A stretch of DNA of 57,978 nt, from assembly GCF_000262345.1 (NCBI RefSeq), contig NZ_AJTQ01000248.1, positions 1 to 57,978 on the forward strand. The letters are read 5' to 3'. The translations under genes were made by a program, and so were the position numbers. Of the stretch, positions 1-8,817 are shown one piece after another; the stretch's first letter is position 1; every line of letters begins with the position of its first letter. This stretch comes from Streptomyces xiaopingdaonensis (lineage in GTDB: Bacteria > Actinomycetota > Actinomycetes > Streptomycetales > Streptomycetaceae). The notes under the pieces are model-generated. The model saw only the letters and a list, made by a program, of their open reading frames with translations, had not been told where the DNA came from and made no database searches.

Positions 1-10
1 TGCGCCGGAC

Positions 11-895
11 TCAGCCGCCGAGCACCTCGCGGGCGAGGCGGGCGGTCTCGGACGGGGTCTTGCCGACCTTGACACCGGCGGCCTCGAGGGCCTCCTTCTT
101 CGCCTGGGCCGTACCGGAGGAGCCGGAGACGATCGCGCCTGCGTGGCCCATCGTCTTGCCCTCGGGCGCGGTGAAGCCCGCGACGTAGCCGACGACCGGC
201 TTGCCGACGTTCTCCTTGATGAAGTCGGCAGCGCGCTCCTCGGCGTCGCCGCCGATCTCGCCGATCATCACGATGAGGTCGGTCTCCGGGTCCGCCTCGA
301 ACGCCTTGAGCGCGTCGATGTGCGTGGTGCCGATGACCGGGTCACCGCCGATGCCGACCGCGGTGGAGAAGCCGATGTCCCGCAGCTCGTACATCATCTG
401 GTACGTCAGCGTGCCGGACTTGGAGACGAGACCGATGCGGCCGGGCTGGGTGATGTCGCCGGGGATGATGCCCACGTTCGACTGGCCCGGGGTGATGATG
501 CCGGGGCAGTTCGGGCCGATGATCCGGGTCTTGTTGCCCTTCTCGGTGGCGTACGCCCAGAAGTAGGCGGAGTCGTGGACGGCGATGCCCTCGGTGATCA
601 CCACGGCGAGCGGGATCTCGGCGTCGATCGCCTCGACCACCGCGTCCTTGGTGAACTTCTCCGGCACGAAGATGACGGACACGTTGGCGCCCGTCTCCGC
701 CATCGCCTCCTTGACGGAGCCGAAGACGGGGACCTCCGCGCCGTCGAAGTCGACCTGGGTACCGGCCTTGCGCGGGTTGACCCCGCCGACGACGTTGGTG
801 CCGTCGCCGAGCATGAGCTTGGTGTGCTTCATGCCGGTCGCGCCGGTCATCCCCTGGACGATGACCTTGCTGTCCTTGTCGAGGAAGATAGCCAT
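11..895 (-). CDS. sucD: Succinyl-CoA synthetase alpha subunit
   Basis: This is the alpha subunit of the TCA-cycle enzyme that interconverts succinyl-CoA and succinate with nucleotide phosphorylation, acting in the cytoplasm as a complex with SucC. The 294-aa protein has the usual family length. It opens with the CoA-binding Rossmann region ([17 protein letters not shown] near residue 14) and has the GPNCPGII segment near residue 127 and the phospho-histidine segment GHAGAIVSG near residue 253. It lies 21 bases downstream of sucC on the same strand, so the two are almost certainly co-transcribed and translated in balanced amounts. The stop codon is 11 bases from the window edge. The identification is secure. 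Confidence 0.97.
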   Translation of the reverse strand: MAIFLDKDSKVIVQGMTGATGMKHTKLMLGDGTNVVGGVNPRKAGTQVDFDGAEVPVFGSVKEAMAETGANVSVIFVPEKFTKDAVVEAIDAEIPLAVVITEGIAVHDSAYFWAYATEKGNKTRIIGPNCPGIITPGQSNVGIIPGDITQPGRIGLVSKSGTLTYQMMYELRDIGFSTAVGIGGDPVIGTTHIDALKAFEADPETDLIVMIGEIGGDAEERAADFIKENVGKPVVGYVAGFTAPEGKTMGHAGAIVSGSSGTAQAKKEALEAAGVKVGKTPSETARLAREVLGG

Positions 896-916
896 GGGTT
901 GTCGGTTCCTCTTCCC

Positions 917-2089
917 TTACTTCGCAGCCAGCTCGGCGGCCTTGTCGGCTGCGCCGTCCATCGTGTCCACGCGCTGCACCAGCGGGTGGTTGGCGTCGCT
1001 GAGGATCTTCCGGCCCAGCTCCGCGTTGTTGCCGTCGAGGCGCACCACCAGCGGCTTGTCGACGTCCTCGCCCTTGGACTTCAGCAACTCCAGGGCCTGC
1101 ACGATGCCGTTGGCGACTTCGTCGCAGGCGGTGATGCCGCCGAAGACGTTGACGAAGACCGACTTGACGTCGGGGTCGCCGAGGATGATCTCCAGGCCGT
1201 TCGCCATGATCTCGGCCGAGGCGCCGCCACCGATGTCGAGGAAGTTCGCCGGCTTGACGTTCTTGTGCGCCTCGCCCGCGTAGGCGACGACGTCGAGGGT
1301 GGACATGACCAGACCCGCGCCGTTGCCGATGATGCCGACCTCGCCGTCGAGCTTGACGTAGTTGAGGTCCTTCGCCTTCGCCGCCGCCTCCAGCGGGTTG
1401 GCGGCGGCCTTGTCCTCGAGCGCGGCGTGGTCGGGCTGGCGGAACTCGGCGTTGGCGTCGAGTGAGACCTTGCCGTCGAGCGCGATGATCTTGCCCTCGG
1501 CGGTCTTCACCAGCGGGTTGACCTCGACGAGGAGGGCGTCCTCCTTGACGAAGACGTCCCAGAGCTTCACCAGCGCCGCGGCGATCTGGTCGACGAGCTC
1601 GGCGGGGAACTTGGCAGCCTCGGCGATCTCGCGGGCCTTCTCCGGGGTGACGCCCTCGATGGCGCTCACCGGGATCCTGGCGAGAGCCTCGGGCTTGGTC
1701 GCCGCGACCTCCTCGATCTCCATGCCGCCCTCGACCGAAGCCATCGCCAGGAAAGTCCGGTTGGTGCGGTCGAGGAGGAAGGAGACGTAGTACTCGTCCT
1801 GAATGTCTGCGGTCTGGGCGAGCATCACCTTGTGGACCGTGTGGCCCTTGATGTCCATGCCCAGAATCTGGCCGGCCTTCTCGACGGCGTCCGCGGTGTC
1901 GGTGGCGAGCTTCACGCCACCGGCCTTGCCTCGACCGCCGGTCTTGACCTGCGCCTTGACGACCGCGCGGCCACCCAGGCGCTCGGTCACCTCGCGCGCC
2001 GCCTCAGGCGTGTCGATGACTTCACCGGCCAGCACCGGTACGTCATGCTTGGCGAAGAGATCCCTCGCCTGGTACTCGAACAGGTCCAC
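917..2089 (-). CDS. sucC: Succinyl-CoA synthetase beta subunit
   Basis: This is the beta (ATP-grasp) subunit of succinyl-CoA synthetase, which binds the nucleotide and partners with SucD just downstream. The 390-aa length is typical. The N-terminus [19 protein letters not shown] is the family hallmark. [18 protein letters not shown] near residue 44 is the ATP-grasp nucleotide loop, EVNPLVKT near residue 189 carries a metal-binding region, and the C-terminal ligase domain holds [14 protein letters not shown]. It is the first gene of a two-gene operon, and the space upstream (2090-2418) must hold its promoter. Nothing is abnormal. Confidence 0.97.
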   Translation of the reverse strand: MDLFEYQARDLFAKHDVPVLAGEVIDTPEAAREVTERLGGRAVVKAQVKTGGRGKAGGVKLATDTADAVEKAGQILGMDIKGHTVHKVMLAQTADIQDEYYVSFLLDRTNRTFLAMASVEGGMEIEEVAATKPEALARIPVSAIEGVTPEKAREIAEAAKFPAELVDQIAAALVKLWDVFVKEDALLVEVNPLVKTAEGKIIALDGKVSLDANAEFRQPDHAALEDKAAANPLEAAAKAKDLNYVKLDGEVGIIGNGAGLVMSTLDVVAYAGEAHKNVKPANFLDIGGGASAEIMANGLEIILGDPDVKSVFVNVFGGITACDEVANGIVQALELLKSKGEDVDKPLVVRLDGNNAELGRKILSDANHPLVQRVDTMDGAADKAAELAAK

Positions 2090-2418
2090 GCGCGTCCGTC
2101 CCCTTAATCAGTGGTATCGCGGTCGTTGTCAGCGTGGGCGTGCCGCTGAGGGCAGCGTGACAGGCGTGACACCACCGTCACTGCGGTTCGGGAAGCGCAC
2201 ACGGTCCGTCTCAGCCGACCCTGGTACGCGGCATGTCCGCCTTGCAGGTTAGCTCCGAGGTTGAGCGCTTCATAAATCCCAGCTCACACCGGCGCGGTGA
2301 CAACCATCACAACCGGCCATGAACTGGGGCTTTCACGGAACGCAGGAGCATCCGCACGGAGAGTGCCGCTCACGAACCCCTGCACGACGGCGGACCGTTC
2401 GGCTACTCTTCGCGCTCC
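2090..2418. other. Intergenic region between the VWA gene and sucC
   Basis: This stretch of about 330 bases lies between two genes on the minus strand, so it must contain the 3' end of the VWA transcript and the sucCD promoter. I see no convincing coding region; the short open frames here are arginine- and proline-rich shadows. The part near 2260-2330 is locally less GC-rich (around cttcataaatcccagctcac), which fits a promoter, but I could not place a confident -35/-10 pair. Confidence 0.4.
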
Positions 2419-3672
2419 TCACTCCGGAACGGGGAGCGGACGCCGCTCCAGCGCCGCGGCCATCACCTCGGGGAAGAGGTCGGGGGTGCAGGCGAAGGCC
2501 GGGACACCGAGCTCGGCCAGGGCCGCCGCGTGCTCCCTGTCGTAGGCGGGCGCGCCCTCGTCGGAGAGCGCGAGCAGGACGAGCACCTGGACGCCCTGCG
2601 CCAGCAACCGCGCGACGCGGGCGAGGAGTTCGCCCTTGATACCGCCCTCGTAGAGGTCGCTGACGAGGACGACGACCGTCTCCGAGGGGCGGGAGATCCG
2701 CGACTCGCAGTAGGCCATGGCGCGGTTGATGTCGGTGCCGCCGCCCAACTGGATACCGAAGAGCACGTCGACGGGCTCTTCGAGCTCCTCGGTGAGGTCG
2801 ACGACCTGGGTGTCGAAGGCGACGAGGCGCGTCGTGAGGCTCCGGAGGGAGGAGAGGACGGCGCCGAAGACCGACGCGTAGACGATCGAATCGGCCATCG
2901 AGCCGGAGTGGTCGAGGCAGAGCAACACCTCCTTTTGCACGCCCCGTTGGGCGCGGGCGTACCCGACGAGACGCTCGGGCACGATCGTGCGGTGCTCCGG
3001 TAGGTAGTGGGCGAGGTTGGCGCGGATCGTGCGGTTCCAGTCGATGTCGGCGTGGCGGGGGCGGTGGGAGCGCGCGGAGCGGTCCAGGGCGCCCTTGAGC
3101 GTGGAGCGGGTGCGCTGTGCCAGTCGGCGTTCCAACTCGGCGACGACCGTGCGGACGACGGCGCGGGCCGTCTCGCGGCTCTGCTCCGGAAGCGCCTCGC
3201 GGAGGGACAGCAGAGTGCCGACGAGGTGCACGTCCGGCTCCACCGCCTCCAAGAGCTCCGGCTCGGTGAGCATCGCGGCGAGGCCGATCCGGCCTATGGC
3301 GTCGCGCTGCATCAACTGCACCACGGAAGACGGGAAGTACCGGCGGACGTCGCCGAGCCAGCGGGCCACATCGGGCGCGGAGGCTCCGAGCCCGGCCGAC
3401 CGGCGGGAGCCCCGGCCGGTCGAGGTCTCCGCGCCGCTGCCGTAGAGGGCCTCCAACGCGCCATCGATCGCGGTGTCCTCACCACGCAGCGCCCAGCCTT
3501 CCGACGCGGCGGAAGCGGCGTCGTCGCCGAGAACGAGCCGCCAGCGCCGGAGGCGCTCCTGGTCGGCGGGGGCGTGGGGCGTCGCGGGGGTGGCGTTCAA
3601 CTCCTGGGTCCTTTCGGTGGCGCGGCGTGCGGTGTCGAGCCCGTGCACACCGCTCGTCGACCCGTGGCTCAT
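2419..3672 (-). CDS. VWA-domain (MIDAS) protein of the MoxR module
   Basis: This 417-aa protein has a C-terminal von Willebrand factor A domain. The MIDAS metal site DHSGSM is visible (LLCLDHSGSMADS), followed by a TDINRAM segment and VVLVSDLYEGG. The N-terminal half is mostly helical with no recognised domain. The ATG at 3672 overlaps the stop of the preceding DUF5682 gene (ATGA), which implies translational coupling. In MoxR systems the VWA partner typically works with the AAA+ ATPase as a metal-dependent adaptor or chaperone. It is the last gene of the MoxR-DUF5682-VWA operon. The open frame extends upstream, but that part is arginine/proline-rich shadow sequence, so the internal ATG is chosen. 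Confidence 0.9.
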   Translation of the reverse strand: MSHGSTSGVHGLDTARRATERTQELNATPATPHAPADQERLRRWRLVLGDDAASAASEGWALRGEDTAIDGALEALYGSGAETSTGRGSRRSAGLGASAPDVARWLGDVRRYFPSSVVQLMQRDAIGRIGLAAMLTEPELLEAVEPDVHLVGTLLSLREALPEQSRETARAVVRTVVAELERRLAQRTRSTLKGALDRSARSHRPRHADIDWNRTIRANLAHYLPEHRTIVPERLVGYARAQRGVQKEVLLCLDHSGSMADSIVYASVFGAVLSSLRSLTTRLVAFDTQVVDLTEELEEPVDVLFGIQLGGGTDINRAMAYCESRISRPSETVVVLVSDLYEGGIKGELLARVARLLAQGVQVLVLLALSDEGAPAYDREHAAALAELGVPAFACTPDLFPEVMAAALERRPLPVPE

Positions 3673-6056
3673 CGGTTCGCCTCCTCCGACGGGACCGGCG
3701 CCGCGAGGAGGAGGCGGAGGGTCTCCAGCGCGGCGTCGGCGCGAGTGGTGTCGAGGGTGTCTGCGAAGCCGGGGAGGCCGTCCGCGGTGGTCGTCTCCGG
3801 AGAGGGGGTGCCTCCTGGGCCTCGGCGTACCAACTCGCCGAGGGTGCGCCGGACTCCCGGCTCGAACTCCGCGAAGGCGCGGCGGAGCACCGGGAGTACG
3901 GCCGTGAACGCGTCGGGGCCGAGGGCGGTGAGCCAGTCGTCGAAGAGGGCGAGGAGGCGTTCGTCGTGGGCGAGAAGCAGGCCGCCGCCCGAGAGGAAGC
4001 CCTCGGCCCATGCCGCCGCCTCGGTCGGCTCCTCCGTCGGGGAGAGCCCGAGGCCCAGGTGGCGGGCCGCCCCTGCCGCCGACAACTCGCCGTCGTCAAG
4101 GAGGAGTCGGCTGCAGCGGCCGCGCAGCAGGCCCGGCACGGAAGGGCGTTCGCCGAGCAGGCGCAGCATCGATCGCCAGCGCGCCAGCAGTTCCCCGGCA
4201 GGGGCCTGCGACTCGGCGGCCGGGGCCTGCGGCTGCTCGGCGCCGTGCCGGAGGGCGGTCGGCGGGGCCGCCTCGACGGAGGGCTGGTCCAGCAGGTGCA
4301 CGGCCCGGTGCGCGGCGTCCAGGTGGGTGCGGAGTTGGGCGGCGCCCTCCGCGTCCAGGCCGGAGCAGGCGGACGGGAGGCCGGTGCGGACGCGGTCGGC
4401 CACGGCGTACGCCACCGCGGCGAGGGAGGCGGGGTCGCTCCCGCGAACGTCGCCGTAGCGGACGGTTCGGACGAGCGCGGGCAGGGCGCTCGCCAGCCGT
4501 CCGACCTCCGACTCGAGCGCGGCGCGGTCGGCGAGCGCTCGCGTGACCCGTGGCAGCGCCCCGGGGAGCGCGGCGCGGAGCACACGCTCGGCCAGCTCCG
4601 TCAGTTCGGCGAGGCCGTCCGCCTCGGCGGCGCGTGCGGAGGCCCTGGCCTCCGCGGCCTCGCGCACCGTGGTGCCCCACATGCCCGCCTCCGCCGTCCG
4701 TACGGAGAGTTCGGGCTCCCATCGCAGCACCCAGCTCTCGCGGAAGGTGCCCGTACCGGCGCGCGGGGTGCGTGGTCTGCCCCACTCGATGCCGAGGAGG
4801 CCGAGCCTGTGGAGCAGGCGGCTGCGTTCGGCGTCGGTCTCGCGACGCAGGTCGAACTCGTGCTCCCGGCTCTCGGGGGACGGTTTGAGGCGCAGGGTGC
4901 GCTGGCTGCGCTCCAGGTCGCGTTGGAGGGGGACGGCCGGTGCGCCCTGCGGGACCTCGCCGAGGACGTCGCCGACCGTGAGGCGGTCGTGGACGAGTGC
5001 GAGCGGGACGTCGGAGCCGCCGCACAGCACCGAGCGGACCGCCTCCGTCGTCTCGTCGAGGCCGGCGAGCGGGCGGCCGCGCAGGGCGGCGAGTGCCTGC
5101 GCGAGCCGGACGGCCTCGATCACGTGCGCCGGGGAGACGGCTCCGACGTCCTCCTCGCGCAACAGCGCCGCGACCCGCGTGAGCCACCGCTCGACCGGGC
5201 GGTCGGGGACGGCGTGGAGGTGCGCGTACCAGCCGGGGGAGGAGATGCCGGCGCCGTAGCCGCTGCGGCGGGTGAGGCGGCGGTGTGTCCAGGGCACCCA
5301 GGTGACCTCTGCCTTCACCTTGGGGAGTCCCTTGAGCAGGGAGCGGTCCGCGGTGGCCGTGGCGCGCTCGCGGAGCGCCGGGACGTGCCAGGCGCCGCAG
5401 ACGACCGCCGTCCTCTCCGGCGCGAACTCCCTGCGGGCTTCGCGGATCCTCAGCCGCATGTGCGCCTCGCGCAGCGCGTCCCGCTGTGCGACGCGGCCGG
5501 CGTCCGCTCGCAGGGCAGCCATCGCCTCTTCCAACTCGGCGAAGAGTCGCAGGGGTTGGTCGGTCTCCGGACCGTCGAGGTGCTCGACGGCGTCCTCCCA
5601 CCAGCGCTCCGCGTCCTCGTGGCCGGCGGCCTCGGCGAGGGCCGCCAAGGGGTCGGAGGTGAACTCCTCCGGATCCGCCGCCGCGGAGGCCCCGGACGCC
5701 TGCTCGGCCGCCAGGGCGAGGGAGTTGGCAGCAGGCAGGTCGATGAAGCGGACCGGGACCCCTCGCGCGAGCGCCCAGCGGATCGCCACCCACTCCGGCG
5801 AGAACCCGGCCAGGGGCCAGAAGGCGGCGAGGCTCCGCTCCCTTCCGTTCCCCCGGCTCCCGGAACCACCCGCGTGCGCGAGGAGCGCCACCGGCGGGCG
5901 CATCTCCTCGTGGGCCGCCAGCCCCACGACCGCGTCCGCCTCCGGCGGGCCCTCCACGAGCAGCACTCGGGGCTCGGCGGCCTCCAACGCGCACCGGACC
6001 GCGCGGGCCGAGCCCGGGCCGTGGTGTCGGACGCCGAGGAGCAGCGGCCCGGTCAC
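3669..6056 (-). CDS. DUF5682 family protein
   Basis: This 795-aa cytoplasmic protein of unknown biochemistry is recognisable as the large DUF5682 family that accompanies MoxR and VWA genes in actinobacteria. The N-terminus GPLLLGVRHHGPGSA and VLLVEGPPEAD is the most conserved-looking part, and AVVCGAWHVPAL near residue 240 is a second conserved block. Histidines and acidic residues in these blocks could form a metal or catalytic site, but that is inference. The start is the GTG at 6056, whose codon overlaps the MoxR stop (GTGA). The end overlaps the VWA start (ATGA), so all three proteins are probably made in fixed ratio. No signal peptide or membrane segment is visible. Confidence 0.85.
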   Translation of the reverse strand: MTGPLLLGVRHHGPGSARAVRCALEAAEPRVLLVEGPPEADAVVGLAAHEEMRPPVALLAHAGGSGSRGNGRERSLAAFWPLAGFSPEWVAIRWALARGVPVRFIDLPAANSLALAAEQASGASAAADPEEFTSDPLAALAEAAGHEDAERWWEDAVEHLDGPETDQPLRLFAELEEAMAALRADAGRVAQRDALREAHMRLRIREARREFAPERTAVVCGAWHVPALRERATATADRSLLKGLPKVKAEVTWVPWTHRRLTRRSGYGAGISSPGWYAHLHAVPDRPVERWLTRVAALLREEDVGAVSPAHVIEAVRLAQALAALRGRPLAGLDETTEAVRSVLCGGSDVPLALVHDRLTVGDVLGEVPQGAPAVPLQRDLERSQRTLRLKPSPESREHEFDLRRETDAERSRLLHRLGLLGIEWGRPRTPRAGTGTFRESWVLRWEPELSVRTAEAGMWGTTVREAAEARASARAAEADGLAELTELAERVLRAALPGALPRVTRALADRAALESEVGRLASALPALVRTVRYGDVRGSDPASLAAVAYAVADRVRTGLPSACSGLDAEGAAQLRTHLDAAHRAVHLLDQPSVEAAPPTALRHGAEQPQAPAAESQAPAGELLARWRSMLRLLGERPSVPGLLRGRCSRLLLDDGELSAAGAARHLGLGLSPTEEPTEAAAWAEGFLSGGGLLLAHDERLLALFDDWLTALGPDAFTAVLPVLRRAFAEFEPGVRRTLGELVRRGPGGTPSPETTTADGLPGFADTLDTTRADAALETLRLLLAAPVPSEEANR

Positions 6057-7168
6057 TCGGTCTCCCTGCACGCACGGTAGAAGTCCTTCCAGCCGTCCCG
6101 CTCGCGCACCACGGACTCCAGGTACTCCCGCCAGACCTGCGCGTCCGCCGACGGGTCCTTCACGACCGCACCCCTGATGCCGGCGGCGACGTCGCCGGCG
6201 CGGAGGACTCCGTCGGAGAAGTGGGCGCACAGGGCCAGGCCACCGGTGACGACGGAGATCGCCTCGGCTGTGGAGAGCGTCGCCGAGGGGGACTTGAGCT
6301 TGGTGGAGCCGTCGGCCGTGACGCCCTGGCGCAGCTCCCGGAAGACGCGGACGACTCGGTGGATCTCCTCCGCGCCCTTCGGCGCCGGCAGTCCCAGGGA
6401 GGAGCCGAGCTGCTCCACGCGCCGGCTGACGATCTCGACCTCGGCCTCTTCCGTCTCCGGGAGCGGGAGCACCACGGTGTTGAACCGCCGACGGAGGGCG
6501 CTGGAGAGCTCGTTGACCCCGCGGTCCCTGTCGTTGGCGGTCGCGATGAGGTTGAAGCCGGGAGATGCCTGCACTTCCTCGCCCAACTCCGGTATCGGGA
6601 GGGTCTTTTCGGAGAGGACGGTGATCAGGGTGTCCTGGACGTCGGCGGGCATGCGGGTGAGCTCCTCGACGCGGGCGGTCATCCCCTCCCCCATCGCGCG
6701 CATCACCGGACTCGGCACCAGCGCGGCGCGGCCGGGGCCCTCGGACAGGAGCCTGGCGTAGTTCCAGCCGTACCTCATCGCCTCCTCCGCCGTGCCCGCC
6801 GTTCCCTGGACGAGCAGGGTGGAGTCCCCGCTGACGGCGGCGGCGAGGTGCTCTGAGAGCCAGGTCTTGGCGGTGCCGGGGACGCCGAGGAGGAGGAGCG
6901 CGCGGTCGGTCGCCAGGGTGGCGATCGCCACCTCGACGACGCGGCGCGGGCCCACGTACTTCGGCGTGATCACCTGTTGTGCGCCCGGCGCTTCGCCGCC
7001 GAGCAGATAGGTGCTGACCGCCCTCGGTGAGAGGCGCCACCCGGCGGGGCGGGGGTGGTCGTCCGCCGCGGCGAGGGCTTCGAGCTCCTCGGCGAAGGCG
7101 TCCTCCGCGTGCGAGCGCAGGACGGGGTGCGCGGACGCGGTGGCATCCGGACGCTGGGTGTCGATCAC
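6053..7168 (-). CDS. MoxR-type AAA+ ATPase
   Basis: This is a 371-aa AAA+ ATPase of the MoxR lineage. The Walker A motif GVPGTAKT is at residues 95-102. The region usually holding Walker B reads RVEELTRMP and lacks the classical aspartate. IATANDRDRGVNELSSALRRRF provides sensor 1 and arginine-finger-like residues. I prefer the GTG at 7168, because AGGAGAG sits just upstream at good spacing. The ATG at 7228 lies inside the proposed promoter -35 box, so it would not be transcribed. It is the first gene of the MoxR-DUF5682-VWA operon and diverges from the SWIM gene. MoxR ATPases are thought to remodel or activate protein complexes; the substrate here is unknown. Confidence 0.9.
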   Translation of the reverse strand: MIDTQRPDATASAHPVLRSHAEDAFAEELEALAAADDHPRPAGWRLSPRAVSTYLLGGEAPGAQQVITPKYVGPRRVVEVAIATLATDRALLLLGVPGTAKTWLSEHLAAAVSGDSTLLVQGTAGTAEEAMRYGWNYARLLSEGPGRAALVPSPVMRAMGEGMTARVEELTRMPADVQDTLITVLSEKTLPIPELGEEVQASPGFNLIATANDRDRGVNELSSALRRRFNTVVLPLPETEEAEVEIVSRRVEQLGSSLGLPAPKGAEEIHRVVRVFRELRQGVTADGSTKLKSPSATLSTAEAISVVTGGLALCAHFSDGVLRAGDVAAGIRGAVVKDPSADAQVWREYLESVVRERDGWKDFYRACRETE

Positions 7169-7205
7169 GGCTCTCCTCGGGGACGCGGCGGGTCGAACGT
7201 CCACC

Positions 7206-7228
7206 ACGATGGACCCCGCCACTGACAA
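7206..7228 (-). promoter_or_regulatory. PafBC-type DNA-damage promoter for the MoxR operon
   Basis: Read on the minus strand this is TTGTCAGTG, eight bases, then CATCGT. The RecA-independent damage promoter described in mycobacteria is TTGTCRGTG-N8-TAnnnT, so the -35-like box matches fully and the -10 differs only in its first base. It lies 38 bases upstream of the GTG at 7168. It is one arm of the 13-bp inverted repeat 7219-7231 / 7274-7286. Activity is inferred, not shown. Confidence 0.6.
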
Positions 7229-7276
7229 TCGCCCCTGACCTGCGCTTACTTGAGCGGCAGCGGCGAGCGGGACCGA

Positions 7277-7299
7277 TTGTCAGTGGTGCCGCATACCGT
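7277..7299 (+). promoter_or_regulatory. PafBC-type DNA-damage promoter for the SWIM gene
   Basis: TTGTCAGTG at 7277-7285, eight bases, then TACCGT at 7294-7299 is an exact match to the mycobacterial RecA-independent, PafBC-dependent consensus TTGTCRGTG-N8-TAnnnT. The ATG of the SWIM gene at 7307 is seven bases beyond the -10 box, so transcription probably starts at or next to the start codon, giving a leaderless mRNA. Confidence 0.75.
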
Positions 7300-7306
7300 C
7301 TTGCAC

Positions 7307-8686
7307 ATGGATGGGAACCGGGTCGCCGAAGCGGTCGGCTGGGACGAGGAGCGGGTCCGCGCACTCGCCCCGGACACCGCGTCGCACACCGCGGCCGACC
7401 GGCTCGCGCAGCAGCCGACGTGGTCGGAGGAGGGCGCGGGGCAGGACGCCGTGTGGGGCGCGTGCAAGGGCAGCGGGAGCCGCCCCTACCGCACCGTCGT
7501 CGACCTCGCCTCCGGCACCGCCCACTGCACGTGCCCGAGCCGCAAGTTGCCGTGCAAGCACGCGCTCGCCCTCCTCCTGCGGCGCGTGCGCGAGCCCCTC
7601 GCGGGGGTCGAGCCGCCGGAGTGGGCGGGCACGTGGCTCGCGGAGCGGCGCCGGCGTGCGGCGCGCGGAGCGGGCGGGGAGACGGAGCGGCCGTCGCAGG
7701 GGAGCGGCCGCTCCGACACCGCCGCGCGCCGCGCACGCCGCGAGGCACGTATCGCCGCGGGCGCCGAGGAGTTGGAGCAACGGCTGGCCGACCTCCTCGG
7801 CGAAGGGCTCTCCGCTTCGGAACGGGGCGGTGCCTCCTGGGAGGAGACGGCGGCACGGATGGTCGACGCGCAGGCTCCCGGACTCGCCTCCCGCGTCCGC
7901 GAGTTGACGTCGGTCCCCGGCTCGGGAGAGCGCTGGCCGGAACGGCTCCTCTCCGAGTGCGCCCTGCTCCACCTTCTCGACCGCGCCTTCCTCGCGACGC
8001 ACGCGGGCTCCGCCGCGATACCGCCCCCACTCGCCGAGACGGTCCGCAGCAGAGTGGGTCTGACGGTGGAGACGGCGCGGCTCCTCTCCGAGGGCACGGA
8101 CCGGCTGCACGACCGCTGGCTGGTCCTCGCCCAACGGGACACCGAGGAAGAGCGGTTGACGGCACGGCGCACCTGGCTACGGGGCTGCGCATCGGGGCGC
8201 ACCGCGCTCCTGCTCTCCTTCCGGGCGCCGGGGCGTCCGCCGGAGCCCCGCCTGCCGTGCGGCTGGCTTCTGGAGGAGGAGCTGGTCTTCCATCCGGGTG
8301 CGGCGCCGCTCCGTGCCGCCCGGGGCGAGGGCTCCGCGCCGCAGCGGCCCGCTGCGGGTGGAGCGGGGCCGCCGGGGACGTCGCCCCTGGGCGCCCTGCG
8401 TGCGTACGGCGAGGCCGTCCGCGCGGACCCGTGGCTGGAGCGGTGGCCCGCGGTTCTGGAATCCGTTGTTCCGGTACCGCCGGCCCCGGGGAGCAGCGAG
8501 CGGTGGCAACTGGCGGCGGAGTCGGGCGAGTCGGCGCTCCCGGTCGCCTCCCGGGCCGGCGCCTCGGAGCTCTGGCGGCTGACCGCGGTCTCGGGCGGGC
8601 GACCGGTGAAGGTCTTCGGAGAGTGCGGACACCAGGGCTTCGTGCCGTACACGGTGTGGAGCGGCGAGGAGGTGGTCGCTCTCTAG
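7307..8686 (+). CDS. SWIM zinc-finger protein
   Basis: This 459-aa protein has a SWIM zinc-binding motif near its N-terminus: C74-x-C76-x6-C83-x-H85 in AHCTCPSRKLPCKHALALLL. SWIM domains bind DNA or proteins. The rest is helical with no domain I recognise, ending in a compact segment (VKVFGECGHQGFVPYTVWSGEEV). The ATG at 7307 is chosen because it directly follows a promoter -10 box; the longer frame from 7250 would start upstream of transcription. It is divergent from the MoxR operon and is followed by the DUF5691 gene on the same strand. The conserved association suggests it belongs to the MoxR/VWA system, perhaps as its DNA- or target-recognition part; that role is inference. Confidence 0.88.
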   Translation: MDGNRVAEAVGWDEERVRALAPDTASHTAADRLAQQPTWSEEGAGQDAVWGACKGSGSRPYRTVVDLASGTAHCTCPSRKLPCKHALALLLRRVREPLAGVEPPEWAGTWLAERRRRAARGAGGETERPSQGSGRSDTAARRARREARIAAGAEELEQRLADLLGEGLSASERGGASWEETAARMVDAQAPGLASRVRELTSVPGSGERWPERLLSECALLHLLDRAFLATHAGSAAIPPPLAETVRSRVGLTVETARLLSEGTDRLHDRWLVLAQRDTEEERLTARRTWLRGCASGRTALLLSFRAPGRPPEPRLPCGWLLEEELVFHPGAAPLRAARGEGSAPQRPAAGGAGPPGTSPLGALRAYGEAVRADPWLERWPAVLESVVPVPPAPGSSERWQLAAESGESALPVASRAGASELWRLTAVSGGRPVKVFGECGHQGFVPYTVWSGEEVVAL

Positions 8687-8817
8687 CGCACGGACGCGGA
8701 TGCGCACGCTGCCTCGTTCATGCGCGGTCGGGGTGCGCGCCCCAACTATCGGTATGCGTCGGTCTTTCCCCGGGCCGACGGGACGCACAGCGCCGCGCAC
8801 GCGGCAGGAGGACGCAC

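Noticed and set aside
3669..8192. 1507-codon minus-strand frame suggesting a fusion of DUF5682 with a long N-terminal extension
   Set aside because: The part before the GTG at 6056 is Arg/Pro-rich shadow of the MoxR and SWIM genes. The GTGA overlap gives a natural start.
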